The position numbers and the translations under genes were made by a program. From Planococcus liqunii (lineage in GTDB: Bacteria > Bacillota > Bacilli > Bacillales_A > Planococcaceae), in assembly GCF_030413595.1 (NCBI RefSeq), contig NZ_CP129238.1, positions 372,001-436,000 on the forward strand: DNA of 64,000 nucleotides, given 5' to 3'. The notes under the pieces were generated by a model. The model ran no database searches. It worked only from the letters and a program-made list of their open reading frames with translations, and was not told where the DNA came from. Numbering within the stretch: the stretch's first letter is position 1; each line of letters starts with the position of its first letter. Below, in pieces: positions 24,850 to 32,948 of the stretch.

Positions 24850-26484
24850 ATGATTATCAGCCAATTCCAGCACATTATGTGCCATTTTGCCAATCAGAAA
24901 TTATTTAATCACATTAAAGGGGAAATTGCCGAAGGCCAGCGCATTGGGCTTGTCGGAAGAAATGGGGAAGGGAAAACGACTTTATTGAATGTCCTGGCAG
25001 GCAATCTGCAGCCGACTGAAGGCGCTGTTACATGGAAAAAAGGCTGCGCCATCGGATTGTTGCAGCAATCGCCGGACGAAAACGGTGAACAAACGGTGCA
25101 TCAATTGCTATGCACAGTTTTTTCAGAGCTGTATGCTCTTCAACGGCAGCTCGAAGAAATGGAACACCAAATGGGAAAAGCAGCTCCGGAAGCCATGGAA
25201 CGCCTGCTGCAGCGCTATGGCGTGCTGCAGGATGATTTTATTCAACGGGGCGGCTACGATATTGAAGTGAAGATTGATCAGATTTTGAACGGCTTGAAAA
25301 TCAAAGCTTTGAAAGAGGAGCAGTGGGGACATCTAAGCGGAGGGGAACGCACAAAAGTTGGATTGGCGAAACTGCTGCTGCAGGAGCCGGATTTGCTGCT
25401 GCTCGATGAGCCGACCAACCACTTGGACTTAGAAGCTATTGAATGGCTTGGTTCGTTTATCAGCCATTATAAAGGGACGATTGTGCTGGTTTCGCATGAC
25501 CGCTATTTCCTGGATGAAACCGTCACGCAGATTTGGGAACTGGACCAAGGCGATTTGATCCAGTATATCGGCAATTACTCGGCCTATGTAAAAGAACGCG
25601 AAGCCCGCCTGCTGATCGAGTTCCAACAGTACCAGGACCAGCAAAAGAAAATCAAAAAAATGAAAGAAACTATCAAGCGGCTGAAAGAGTGGGCAAACCG
25701 GGCAAATCCGCCGAATGCCGGTATGCACCGCCAGGCGAAAAGCATTGAGAAAGCTTTGGCGCGGATTGAGCTCCTTGACCGTCCCGTCCTTTCCAAAAAA
25801 CAAATGGCGCTCGATTTCCAGATGGAGGACCGCAGCGGAAAAGACGTTGTCTGGATGGAAGGCGTTTGGAAAGGCTACGGAGAACGGATCTTGTTCCACG
25901 AATTGGATTTGCATGTCCGTTTCCGGGAGCGTGTTGCCATTGTCGGTTCCAACGGTACGGGAAAGACCACACTTTTGAATTTGATCATGAAGACGGACGT
26001 TCCGGATGCTGGAGAAATCAGACTGGGCAATGGATTGTCTATCGGTTATTTATCCCAGCACACCTTGGAAATGGACAACAGACGGACTGTTTTAGAGGAA
26101 TTCCGGGATGTCGTGCCTGTTTCGGAATACGACGCACGTCCGCTGCTAGCAAAATTCCTGTTTTTCGGCAATATGGTGTTTCAGCCGGTGCGCCAGCTGA
26201 GCGGAGGAGAGCGAATGCGGCTCCGGCTCGCCCAATTGATGCACATGAACCATAATTTATTGATTTTGGACGAACCGACCAACCATTTGGATTTAGAAGC
26301 TAAAGAAGTGATGGAAGAAGCGCTCGCCAATTTTCCGGGCACCATTATTTCGGTATCGCATGACCGCTATTTTCTCGATAAGCTGTTTCCAGTTACCTAC
26401 TGGCTGCACGATCAAACAATTGAGCGCTTTGAAGGGAATTATTCATTCGCCAAAGAAAAAAAGCAGGCAATTGGCGCTATTTGA
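24850..26484 (+). CDS. ABC-F family ribosome-protection-type ATPase
   Basis: A 544-residue protein with two ABC domains and no membrane part. Domain 1: GRNGEGKTT, LSGGERTKVGLA, LLLLDEPTNHLD, VSHDRYFLD. Domain 2: GSNGTGKTT, LSGGERMRLRLA, LLILDEPTNHLD, VSHDRYFLD. The linker between them, about residues 260-310 and rich in Lys/Arg (KKIKKMKETIKRLKEW), is the P-site tRNA interaction motif region. The size and the regulated leader fit antibiotic-resistance ABC-Fs (Vga/Lsa/Msr/VmlR kind), which displace macrolides, lincosamides, streptogramins or pleuromutilins. The spectrum is unknown; a housekeeping EttA-like role is less likely. Confidence 0.85.
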   Translation: MIISQFQHIMCHFANQKLFNHIKGEIAEGQRIGLVGRNGEGKTTLLNVLAGNLQPTEGAVTWKKGCAIGLLQQSPDENGEQTVHQLLCTVFSELYALQRQLEEMEHQMGKAAPEAMERLLQRYGVLQDDFIQRGGYDIEVKIDQILNGLKIKALKEEQWGHLSGGERTKVGLAKLLLQEPDLLLLDEPTNHLDLEAIEWLGSFISHYKGTIVLVSHDRYFLDETVTQIWELDQGDLIQYIGNYSAYVKEREARLLIEFQQYQDQQKKIKKMKETIKRLKEWANRANPPNAGMHRQAKSIEKALARIELLDRPVLSKKQMALDFQMEDRSGKDVVWMEGVWKGYGERILFHELDLHVRFRERVAIVGSNGTGKTTLLNLIMKTDVPDAGEIRLGNGLSIGYLSQHTLEMDNRRTVLEEFRDVVPVSEYDARPLLAKFLFFGNMVFQPVRQLSGGERMRLRLAQLMHMNHNLLILDEPTNHLDLEAKEVMEEALANFPGTIISVSHDRYFLDKLFPVTYWLHDQTIERFEGNYSFAKEKKQAIGAI

Positions 26485-26520
26485 CTGAGAATATGAAGCG
26501 GCAACTTATCACAAGACAAA

Positions 26521-26564
26521 AATAAAACAGCTTATCCTGAAAAAGGGATAAGCTGTTTTATTTT
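26521..26564. terminator. Bidirectional intrinsic terminator
   Basis: AATAAAACAGCTTATCC / GGGATAAGCTGTTTTATT around a 6-base loop, shared by the ABC-F gene and the converging HxlR gene whose stop lies within it. Confidence 0.93.
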
Positions 26565-26890
26565 GTTTCGACCGTTTCACTCGGCTCCACCCAAACTTGG
26601 GACCAATTTTGGATTTCATCCATGACAGGCTTTAACGAAAACCCTTTTTCGGTCAACTCGTATTCAATCCGGACAGGCGTTTCGGGATAGACGGTACGCG
26701 TAACGAGACCCTGTGCTTCCAGATTTTTTAAACGTTCTGACAAGAGACGGCCGCTGATGCCGATGACTTCAGTTAAATGGCTAAAACGTTGAGGTCCAGA
26801 TAAAAGCTGATAAATGATCAACCCGGTCCAACGCTGGCTGAGAAGCGAAATTGCACTTTCAAAACGGGGACAAATGACGGATGTGTCCAT
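26558..26890 (-). CDS. HxlR family transcriptional regulator
   Basis: A protein of 110 residues with the HxlR winged helix: an N-terminal Cys (SVICPRFESAISLL), then WTGLIIYQLLSGPQRFSHL, ISGRLLSERLKNLEAQGLV and the wing VRIEYELTEKG. The lone Cys near the start (residue 6) is in the position used by YodB and CatR to sense quinones and diamide. ATG at 26890 follows AAAAGGAG. It is divergent from a VOC dioxygenase, the same pairing as catR-controlled catDE in B. subtilis, so quinone or aldehyde sensing is likely. Confidence 0.9.
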   Translation of the reverse strand: MDTSVICPRFESAISLLSQRWTGLIIYQLLSGPQRFSHLTEVIGISGRLLSERLKNLEAQGLVTRTVYPETPVRIEYELTEKGFSLKPVMDEIQNWSQVWVEPSETVETK

Positions 26891-26952
26891 TCTTATCACT
26901 CCTTTTTTATATAATAGCACAAAACCAGTGTGGAATAAAAGAATAAGGTTAC

Positions 26953-26998
26953 TTGACATATATAACTTCCTTTAATATAATTGGTTACATAAAGTAAC
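26953..26998 (+). promoter_or_regulatory. Sigma-A promoter and HxlR-type operator of the VOC gene
   Basis: TTGACA, a 17-base spacer and TATAAT (26976-26981) are consensus. Just downstream GGTTAC-ATAAA-GTAACT (about 26983-26999) is an inverted repeat over the transcription start; a half-site GGTTACTT lies before the -35 (26946-26954). Repressor binding by the divergent HxlR protein is inferred. Confidence 0.7.
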
Positions 26999-27019
26999 TA
27001 AAGAAAAGAGGCTATCAAA

Positions 27020-27871
27020 ATGAATTTTCATACAAAACCGGTCACATACGTAGGCGAAGTTGGATTAAAGGTATTGGATTTAAAAGAAATGACACGTTTC
27101 TATAAAGAAGTAATTGGATTTGAAGTACTGGAAGAAACAGAAAGTACAACGGTTTTAGGGGCAGGCAGCCAAGCTTTGCTAAAGCTGGAAGCTGTTGAAG
27201 GCTTAGCGCCGAAGCAAGACCGTTACGCAGGACTTTACCATTTCGCAATCCTATTGCCGGATCGAAAAGAGCTGGCGAAAATACTTATCCATCTTCACAA
27301 TTCCGGAATCCGTTTAGGTTCTTCCGATCATTTGGTCAGCGAAGCGTTGTACTTGAGCGACCCGGAAGGCAATGGCATTGAAATCTACCGGGACCGGGAG
27401 CCGGAGGAGTGGAACTGGAACGGCGGTCAAGTAGATATGGCAGTTGATCCGATTGATGCGGAAGGGCTTGTCCAAACTGCCCAGGAAGCCGGAGAAGTTT
27501 GGCAAGGCATGCCTGTAGGCACAGTTATGGGGCATATTCATCTTCATGTTTCGAACTTGCCGGAAGCACAAAAGTTTTACGTCGATGGACTAGGATTTGA
27601 AATCGTCACTTCCATGGGCGGCCAGGCACTGTTTCTTGCCGATCAGAAATACCATCACCACATCGGCTTGAACGTCTGGAACGGAATCGGCATACCGGCA
27701 TTACCGGAAAAAGAAGCAGGATTGAATTACTACACGCTTGTATTAGAAGATGAAGAAAAGCGCAGCCGTTTGGCCGAACACCTTCAAACCATGGGCGCAG
27801 AAATTACAGAGCATGAAAACTACCTGGAAACCACCGACCCATCCGGAAACCACATCCGCTTGACGGTTTAA
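27020..27871 (+). CDS. VOC family ring-cleaving dioxygenase/glyoxalase-like protein (CatE type)
   Basis: A 283-residue protein with two VOC modules: residues about 10-125 (VGEVGLKVLDLKEMTRFYKE, YLSDPEGNGIEIYRDR) and about 165-283 (GHIHLHVSNLPEAQKFYVDG, HHIGLNVWNG, TTDPSGNHIRL). Metal ligands are probably the His in HLHV, the His in HHIGLN and a C-terminal acid. CatE-like enzymes cleave catechol in quinone detoxification. The divergent HxlR gene and palindrome support that. The last acid position is NHIRL rather than NxIEL, so the metal site or activity may differ. Confidence 0.88.
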   Translation: MNFHTKPVTYVGEVGLKVLDLKEMTRFYKEVIGFEVLEETESTTVLGAGSQALLKLEAVEGLAPKQDRYAGLYHFAILLPDRKELAKILIHLHNSGIRLGSSDHLVSEALYLSDPEGNGIEIYRDREPEEWNWNGGQVDMAVDPIDAEGLVQTAQEAGEVWQGMPVGTVMGHIHLHVSNLPEAQKFYVDGLGFEIVTSMGGQALFLADQKYHHHIGLNVWNGIGIPALPEKEAGLNYYTLVLEDEEKRSRLAEHLQTMGAEITEHENYLETTDPSGNHIRLTV

Positions 27872-27876
27872 CAATG

Positions 27877-28200
27877 AAAAGCGGAAGCGCCTGTCCAGCC
27901 CCGACAAGCGCTGGAGGATTTGAAAGCCATGGCGCTTCTTAGCCATGGATTCAAAGCCGAAGCGACCTCGAGGGGCTAGGCGCTGCAACTGGACAATAAG
28001 AAAAGCGGAAATGGCCGTTAAGGTTCGACGGCATAAGGCGAACCGGCGAAGCGGTGTATTTTCAACCGCACAGCCGGGTTGACTTATGACCCGAGAATCT
28101 GTCCGTTGCAGCTAGACAATAAAGAAAAGCGGAAGCGCCTATCCAGGCCCGACAAGCGCTGGAGGGCTTGAAAGCCATGGCGTATTCCAGCCATAAATCC
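27877..28200. repeat. Cluster of three structured intergenic repeat units
   Basis: Three copies of a GC-rich element fill this 360-base gene-free gap. They start AAAAGCGGAAGCGCC at 27877, AAAAGCGGAAATGGCC at 28001 and AAAAGCGGAAGCGCC at 28125; units 1 and 2 end TGCAACTGGACAATAAG and TTGCAGCTAGACAATAAAG. Units 1 and 3 also share GACAAGCGCTGGAGG and TTGAAAGCCATGGCG. Inner palindromes (CCATGGC, GCGCT) predict folded RNA. It resembles AAAGCGGAAGCGCC-type repeats found between genes in many Bacillales. No coding potential of its own. Confidence 0.85.
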
Positions 28201-28220
28201 TTAAAGCAGTTTTAAATACG

Positions 28221-28251
28221 AAAAGCCGGCTCTAATTTGAGCCGGCTTTTT
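28221..28251. terminator. Bidirectional intrinsic terminator
   Basis: AAAAGCCGGCTC / GAGCCGGCTTTTT with a 6-base loop. It overlaps the last codons of the minus-strand gene at 28232-28516. Confidence 0.9.
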
Positions 28252-28516
28252 CTGTGGATGGAGAAGTCTGTTCGCAACTGGCACCCAAATTATAAAACTG
28301 AGTTTCTTGTCCGGCCGCTGCGGTACTTGCTGGAACCACAGATGTGCTGGACAAAGCTGTTTCTTCTACTGGGTGGTTTTGCCGTGTTTCCATATATGCA
28401 TACAGTCTTTCCTGGCTTTTCAAATCTTCTAATGGATCGCCAGAATAAGACAAAAGAATTAAACCGAATGCTCCTACGATTAAAGTGATGCCTAAAAGCG
28501 AAAGGAATCCCTTCAT
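28232..28516 (-). CDS. Small single-pass membrane or secreted protein, unknown function
   Basis: A 94-residue protein. Residues 2-23 (KGFLSLLGITLIVGAFGLIL) form one N-terminal hydrophobic helix; the rest is hydrophilic, rich in Ser/Thr/Ala, with one Cys near the end. It could be an anchored or cleaved exported protein. A ribosome site GGCGGGG lies 9 bases before the ATG. The stop codon sits inside the terminator stem. No family recognised. Confidence 0.6.
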   Translation of the reverse strand: MKGFLSLLGITLIVGAFGLILLSYSGDPLEDLKSQERLYAYMETRQNHPVEETALSSTSVVPASTAAAGQETQFYNLGASCEQTSPSTEKAGSN

Positions 28517-28644
28517 AAAATTAACCCCGCCTTTTTGTTTTGCTTAACAGTTAGAACGCATGAGGAAACAGAAAGTTCCCTCTTGCTGAAACTGGCTGTT
28601 ATGCAATACTAGAAGCAAGAACATTAAGTTGAGGAGGAAGACAG

Positions 28645-29715
28645 ATGATTTCATTGGAAACGGAGGTTTGCCGGCTTTTCGGCATAGCGTATCCGATTAT
28701 TCAAGCGGGCATGGCAGGAGGCTCGACCACAGCAGAATTAGTGAGTGCGGTGAGTGAAGCAGGAGGGCTTGGCACCTTAGGCGCTGCTTATCTGACGCCG
28801 GAGGCCATGAAGGAGACGATTGCAGAAATTCAATCGCGTACAGAGAAGCCATTCGCAGTAAACATTTTTGCTTCTCACGAACAAGACGATTTCAGCCGTT
28901 TGGAAGAAGTGCAAAAGGCCTTGGCTCCTTTTCATTCGGAATTAAAGATCGAGAAGCTGCAGTCATCGTATGCATCACCGGATTGGAGCGCGAAGCAATT
29001 TGAAATTTGTATTGAACAAAAAGTGCCCGTCATCAGCACGGCATTCGGCTGCCTGTCAAAACAGCAGATGAACATCGCTAAAGCACGAGGCGTGAAAACG
29101 ATCGTGATGGTTACCACGGTAAAAGAGGCGCAGCAGGCGGAACAGGCAGGAGCGGATGCGGTCGTTGCACAGGGAAGCGAAGCCGGCGGGCACCGCAGCA
29201 CGTTTTCTCTTGAGCGCCATCCGCAAGGCGCATTAATTGGAACTATGTCGCTGGTTCCTCAAATTGCAGATGCCGTGACCATTCCGGTTATTGCAGCCGG
29301 CGGCATTGCAGATGGCCGCGGACTAGTTTCTTCGTTGGCATTAGGAGCGCAGGCCGTACAATTGGGAACCCGTTTCCTGACAGCACATGAAGCGGGTACA
29401 CACACTGTCTACAAGCAAGCCATCTTTGACAGCGATGAAGAAAGCACAGTCATTACAAAAGTGTTTTCCGGAAGACCAGCACGGGGCATCAAAAACCGTT
29501 TCATCGAAGAATTTGAGAAACAGGATACCGCGCCGCTTCCTTTTCCTTCACAAAATACAATCACAAAAGACTTGCGGGCCGCGGCTGCCAAAAATAATGA
29601 TCCCGCGTTTATGTCGCTATGGGCAGGCCAATCGACCCGCATGCTTACAAAAGAGCAAGGAGCGGCTGACATCATTGAATCGATTATGGAGCAGGCGCAG
29701 AAAATCCTTTACTGA
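28645..29715 (+). CDS. Nitronate monooxygenase (2-nitropropane dioxygenase)/FabK-like flavoprotein
   Basis: A 356-residue FMN-dependent TIM barrel. IQAGMAGGSTTAELVSAVSE and GGLGTLGAAY open the barrel; AQGSEAGGHRSTF carries the conserved His of nitronate monooxygenases; PVIAAGGIADGRGLV and GAQAVQLGTRFL bind the FMN phosphate. The family oxidises propionate-3-nitronate and related nitronates or, as FabK, reduces enoyl-ACP. No fatty-acid genes are nearby, which favours the nitronate role. RBS GAGGAGG. Confidence 0.9.
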   Translation: MISLETEVCRLFGIAYPIIQAGMAGGSTTAELVSAVSEAGGLGTLGAAYLTPEAMKETIAEIQSRTEKPFAVNIFASHEQDDFSRLEEVQKALAPFHSELKIEKLQSSYASPDWSAKQFEICIEQKVPVISTAFGCLSKQQMNIAKARGVKTIVMVTTVKEAQQAEQAGADAVVAQGSEAGGHRSTFSLERHPQGALIGTMSLVPQIADAVTIPVIAAGGIADGRGLVSSLALGAQAVQLGTRFLTAHEAGTHTVYKQAIFDSDEESTVITKVFSGRPARGIKNRFIEEFEKQDTAPLPFPSQNTITKDLRAAAAKNNDPAFMSLWAGQSTRMLTKEQGAADIIESIMEQAQKILY

Positions 29716-29751
29716 TTCAACAGGCTATTATTTCAATATGAACTTCATTGA

Positions 29752-29779
29752 AGCGGTTTCCTTCCGGGAAACCGTTTTT
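29752..29779 (+). terminator. Intrinsic terminator
   Basis: AAGCGGTTTCC-TTCC-GGGAAACCGTTTTT, 36 bases after the nitronate monooxygenase stop. Confidence 0.9.
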
Positions 29780-29884
29780 ATAATGCTATTTAAGCCTTGG
29801 AAATTTCTTGCGCGAAACTTCCAAGGGACTCATCCGTATAGTTAACTATCAGAAATCCAATCGGAAATTAAAGGAGAATTTATT

Positions 29885-31567
29885 GTGGGAAGTATTTTAT
29901 TGTTTGCAGCCATTGCATCTTTTGTTGCTGCTTTAATCATTGTGCCATTGACTGGGGATGGAAAAAAATCCGGAAATTCGTTCGGGTCTGTTGTGGTTCC
30001 CGGTCTGGTTTTTGTTTTTATTGTGGGACTTCTATTGATCACGGGCTATTATTATTTCACGAATGCTGACCGAAGCCTAATGTCGCTTTGGCCGATCGTG
30101 CTTATTGTGGCGGTGCTGGGAGCTTTGTTCTCAAGAGGGGCGGAGCAGAAAGTGAAGTCGGTGCTGGCAATCGGAGCGTTGGCGCTTGCCGTCTATATTT
30201 TGTCGGCGCCGCTGTTTAACGCAACGGAAAAATACGAAGCTGTAGAGATGGCAGAACAAGAGGAAATCGAAGCTTTTGATGAAACGCAGACGCCGGCTAG
30301 TGTGCCGCCAAAATTTGCGCGCAATAAAATGAAAAAAGCGTTCGGCCAAGTACCGGATACGAGCTATTACGAACTCGGAAGCTTGCAGGTACAAAAAGTC
30401 GGCGGGGAATATGTCTACATTGCTCCTGTGGAATTTTCCGGATTTTTCAAATGGTGGAACGGCGATTCGACGCCGGGGTACTTCACGATGAGCGCGACCG
30501 ACGCTTCGGCGAATCCGAAATTCGTGAAAGCGGAGATGGTGTATACACCGTCCTCTTATTTCAATAAGAATATTGAGCGGCATATGCGCCTTAAAAATCC
30601 GGAAGCGATTTTTTATGGCGACTCGCAGCTGGAAATTGACGATGACGGAAAACCGTTTTATATCCGTTCATACGGCGAGTTTATTTCTGCCCGCAACGGG
30701 TTTGCGGTTCAAGGACTCGTAGCTGTCGATCCGGCTACCGGCAAAACTGAAACTTATTCGCTCAAGGAAGTACCGGCGTTTATCGACGGCGCGGTTTCTC
30801 CGGAGTCGGTCAGCTTGGAAAACAGTTACTACGGCAATTACATTCACGGTTTCTGGAACAGCAAATTCGGCAAGAAAGATGTGAAACTGCCATCGGATGA
30901 AGGAACCGAAGCGAACGTCAGCCCTGTTTTCAATGCGGAAGGGGACATGTATTATTTCACCGACTTTACCAGTCCGAAAGAAGGCGTGGATTCGATGCTC
31001 GGCTATTCTTTGACAGATGCCCGCACAGGCGAATCCACATATTTTACGGGCAATATGGAAGACTCCTATATGGATTCACAAGGGAATTTGCAGATCATTG
31101 AAAAGCAATTCATCGAAAAACAATGGTCGGGCGAAATGCCGGTGCTTTACAATTTCTACGATGAAGCCAGCTGGCTGACGCCGGTGCTGGATTCGAATGG
31201 CTTTTTGCAGAATTACTTTATCGTGTCGGCTGCCAATCCGGAAATTTCCGTTTTCGCCGGAACACCGAACGAAGCCCTTCAGTTGTATAAAACGGCCCTT
31301 CAGCGCGGCGGCAGCACAGTGGACGGCAGTTCGGACGCAGAAGAAGCTGCGGCTTCCGGCGTTGTAGAACGGGTCTTTAAGGAAAAAACAGGAGACTTTA
31401 CGGTCGTGTCTTTCCTGCTGGAAGATGGAACGAACTTTATTGTCTCTTCTGAGAATGTTCCACTCGCGATCTACTTGAAAGAAACCGACCGGGTGCAAGT
31501 CACTTACCTGCAAACGGGCGATTTGTTCCTGCCGGTAAAAACAATGGCCATTGAAGGAATCGAATAA
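29885..31567 (+). CDS. Large membrane-anchored protein, unknown function
   Basis: A 560-residue protein starting at GTG 29885 (AAAGGAG 7 bases before). About four hydrophobic segments lie at 3-22, 36-58, 67-85 and 91-110. A large hydrophilic domain of about 440 residues follows, rich in Tyr, Phe and Gly, with paired repeats such as YFTMSATDAS, GYFTM and YYFTDFTSPKEG. A short acidic/Ala segment near 500 precedes a small beta-rich C-terminal domain (DFTVVSFLLEDGTNFIVSSE) that looks OB-like. I recognise no family. Monocistronic with its own terminator. Confidence 0.7.
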   Translation: MGSILLFAAIASFVAALIIVPLTGDGKKSGNSFGSVVVPGLVFVFIVGLLLITGYYYFTNADRSLMSLWPIVLIVAVLGALFSRGAEQKVKSVLAIGALALAVYILSAPLFNATEKYEAVEMAEQEEIEAFDETQTPASVPPKFARNKMKKAFGQVPDTSYYELGSLQVQKVGGEYVYIAPVEFSGFFKWWNGDSTPGYFTMSATDASANPKFVKAEMVYTPSSYFNKNIERHMRLKNPEAIFYGDSQLEIDDDGKPFYIRSYGEFISARNGFAVQGLVAVDPATGKTETYSLKEVPAFIDGAVSPESVSLENSYYGNYIHGFWNSKFGKKDVKLPSDEGTEANVSPVFNAEGDMYYFTDFTSPKEGVDSMLGYSLTDARTGESTYFTGNMEDSYMDSQGNLQIIEKQFIEKQWSGEMPVLYNFYDEASWLTPVLDSNGFLQNYFIVSAANPEISVFAGTPNEALQLYKTALQRGGSTVDGSSDAEEAAASGVVERVFKEKTGDFTVVSFLLEDGTNFIVSSENVPLAIYLKETDRVQVTYLQTGDLFLPVKTMAIEGIE

Positions 31568-31575
31568 ACCAAAGG

Positions 31576-31608
31576 AATCCTTCTGTCAAATGCGCAGAAG
31601 GATTTTTT
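31576..31608 (+). terminator. Intrinsic terminator
   Basis: AATCCTTCTG / CAGAAGGATTTTTT, loop of 9. Confidence 0.9.
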
Positions 31609-31674
31609 CTTTCCTGTAGAGAAGCTTATACTTTATAGAATTCTGTTTTCCAATTAAACTGGAGGGAAGAGGTG

Positions 31675-32808
31675 ATGCACGTGCGAAAAGTGTTTTGGGT
31701 CATCCTGCTGCTTGTGCTGATTTATTTCGCACGGCCACTGTGGGAAGAGAAGGCAAGTGAATACGTGGACCTGGGCTTTCTGGACAAGTTTGATGAGACG
31801 GTTGAACAAGTCGCAAACGGTCCGACGGTGTCCGAAGCTTTAGATCAAGCCAAGCAGTTTACCGGCGAAATAGGCGGACAGCTGCAGTCTTTTGTCAGTG
31901 AAAGTTCTGCGGAAATGCCGGATGCTGTCGAGAAGCCGGACTTGGCCGAAACCGAATCCCTATTTGCTGTCCATAATGTCACGCTCGGCATGGGAAAAGA
32001 AGAAGCCCAGGCGAAAGTCGGCCTGCCTCTCCGGTTAATGCGGAACGAATATGGGGCCGATTGGCATAGCTACCATCAAAACTACCAGAACTATGTGCTG
32101 TTGTCGTATGACCAGAATGGCAAGGTCAATGGCATGTTCACCAATCAGGACCTGATTTCCTCAACGAAAGGGTTATCGATGGATTCCACTAAAGCGGAAG
32201 TCCGGGAAGCGCTTGGCATTCCGCTGAAGAGTCTGCAAAAAGGGAATGTCCAATACATTTTGGATACCCGCGAAGAGTACGATGTATTTAAAATTGATTC
32301 GATATATGTGACGGTATTTTATGATATTCATGAACAAGACACAGTGACAGCCCTTCAAGTTGTTACGGAAGACTTGGAAAAACAACGGAAGAAAATTTAT
32401 GCCGCCCCCGATGCTGAACTGAAAGAAGGCTTTGAATTTCTGTTGTTTGAATTGACAAACTCAGCACGCATCCAGCGGAATCTTCCGCTGTTAAAGTGGG
32501 ACGAAACAGCCCGCGCTACAGCCCGGAAACACAGTGAGGACATGGCGGAAAACCGGTATTTCAGCCATACCAATCTGGCTGGGAAATCGCCTTTTGACCG
32601 CATGAAAGACGATGGCATTACTTTCTTTGTAGCCGGTGAAAACCTGGCTTATGGCCAGTACAGCAGCATTTTTGCCCATGAAGGTTTGATGAATTCGATG
32701 GGGCACCGCGAAAATATTGTAAAACCGGATTTTGGCTATCTGGGAATTGGGGCAGCCTTCAATTCGGACAATCAGCCTTATTTCACCGCCAATTTTTTCA
32801 ACCAATAA
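31675..32808 (+). CDS. CAP-domain protein with CAP-associated N-terminal domain (YlbC-like)
   Basis: A protein of 377 residues: one N-terminal membrane helix (VFWVILLLVLIYFA), a Glu-rich stalk, a CAP-associated domain at about 100-235 (VTLGMGKEEAQAKVGLPLR, SMDSTKAEVREALGIPL), then a CAP/SCP domain at about 250-377 (FELTNSARIQRNLPLLKW, HSEDMAENRYFSHTN, GENLAYGQ, GHRENIVKPDFGYLGIG). The four CAP cavity residues His/Glu/Glu/His appear present. Bacillus relatives are exported and of unclear role. Start chosen at ATG 31675 after GGAGGG; GTG 31681 is possible. Confidence 0.88.
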   Translation: MHVRKVFWVILLLVLIYFARPLWEEKASEYVDLGFLDKFDETVEQVANGPTVSEALDQAKQFTGEIGGQLQSFVSESSAEMPDAVEKPDLAETESLFAVHNVTLGMGKEEAQAKVGLPLRLMRNEYGADWHSYHQNYQNYVLLSYDQNGKVNGMFTNQDLISSTKGLSMDSTKAEVREALGIPLKSLQKGNVQYILDTREEYDVFKIDSIYVTVFYDIHEQDTVTALQVVTEDLEKQRKKIYAAPDAELKEGFEFLLFELTNSARIQRNLPLLKWDETARATARKHSEDMAENRYFSHTNLAGKSPFDRMKDDGITFFVAGENLAYGQYSSIFAHEGLMNSMGHRENIVKPDFGYLGIGAAFNSDNQPYFTANFFNQ

Positions 32809-32817
32809 AGATGAAGG

Positions 32818-32846
32818 CATCAGCAGCATTTTTGCTGGTGTTTTTT
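32818..32846 (+). terminator. Intrinsic terminator
   Basis: CATCAGCA / TGCTGGTG (one wobble) followed by T6. Confidence 0.82.
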
Positions 32847-32948
32847 GTATGGACAGGTCCATGGGGAAAAACTTCCTGGCTGCTGAAAATTCAAGGCTCA
32901 TTTTCGTGGTAAACTGGGTATACACAGAAAAGAAAGGAAGTGGGCTAT

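Noticed and set aside
28237..28488. Plus-strand 83-codon frame opposite the small membrane protein
   Set aside because: It begins inside the bidirectional terminator and has no ribosome site.
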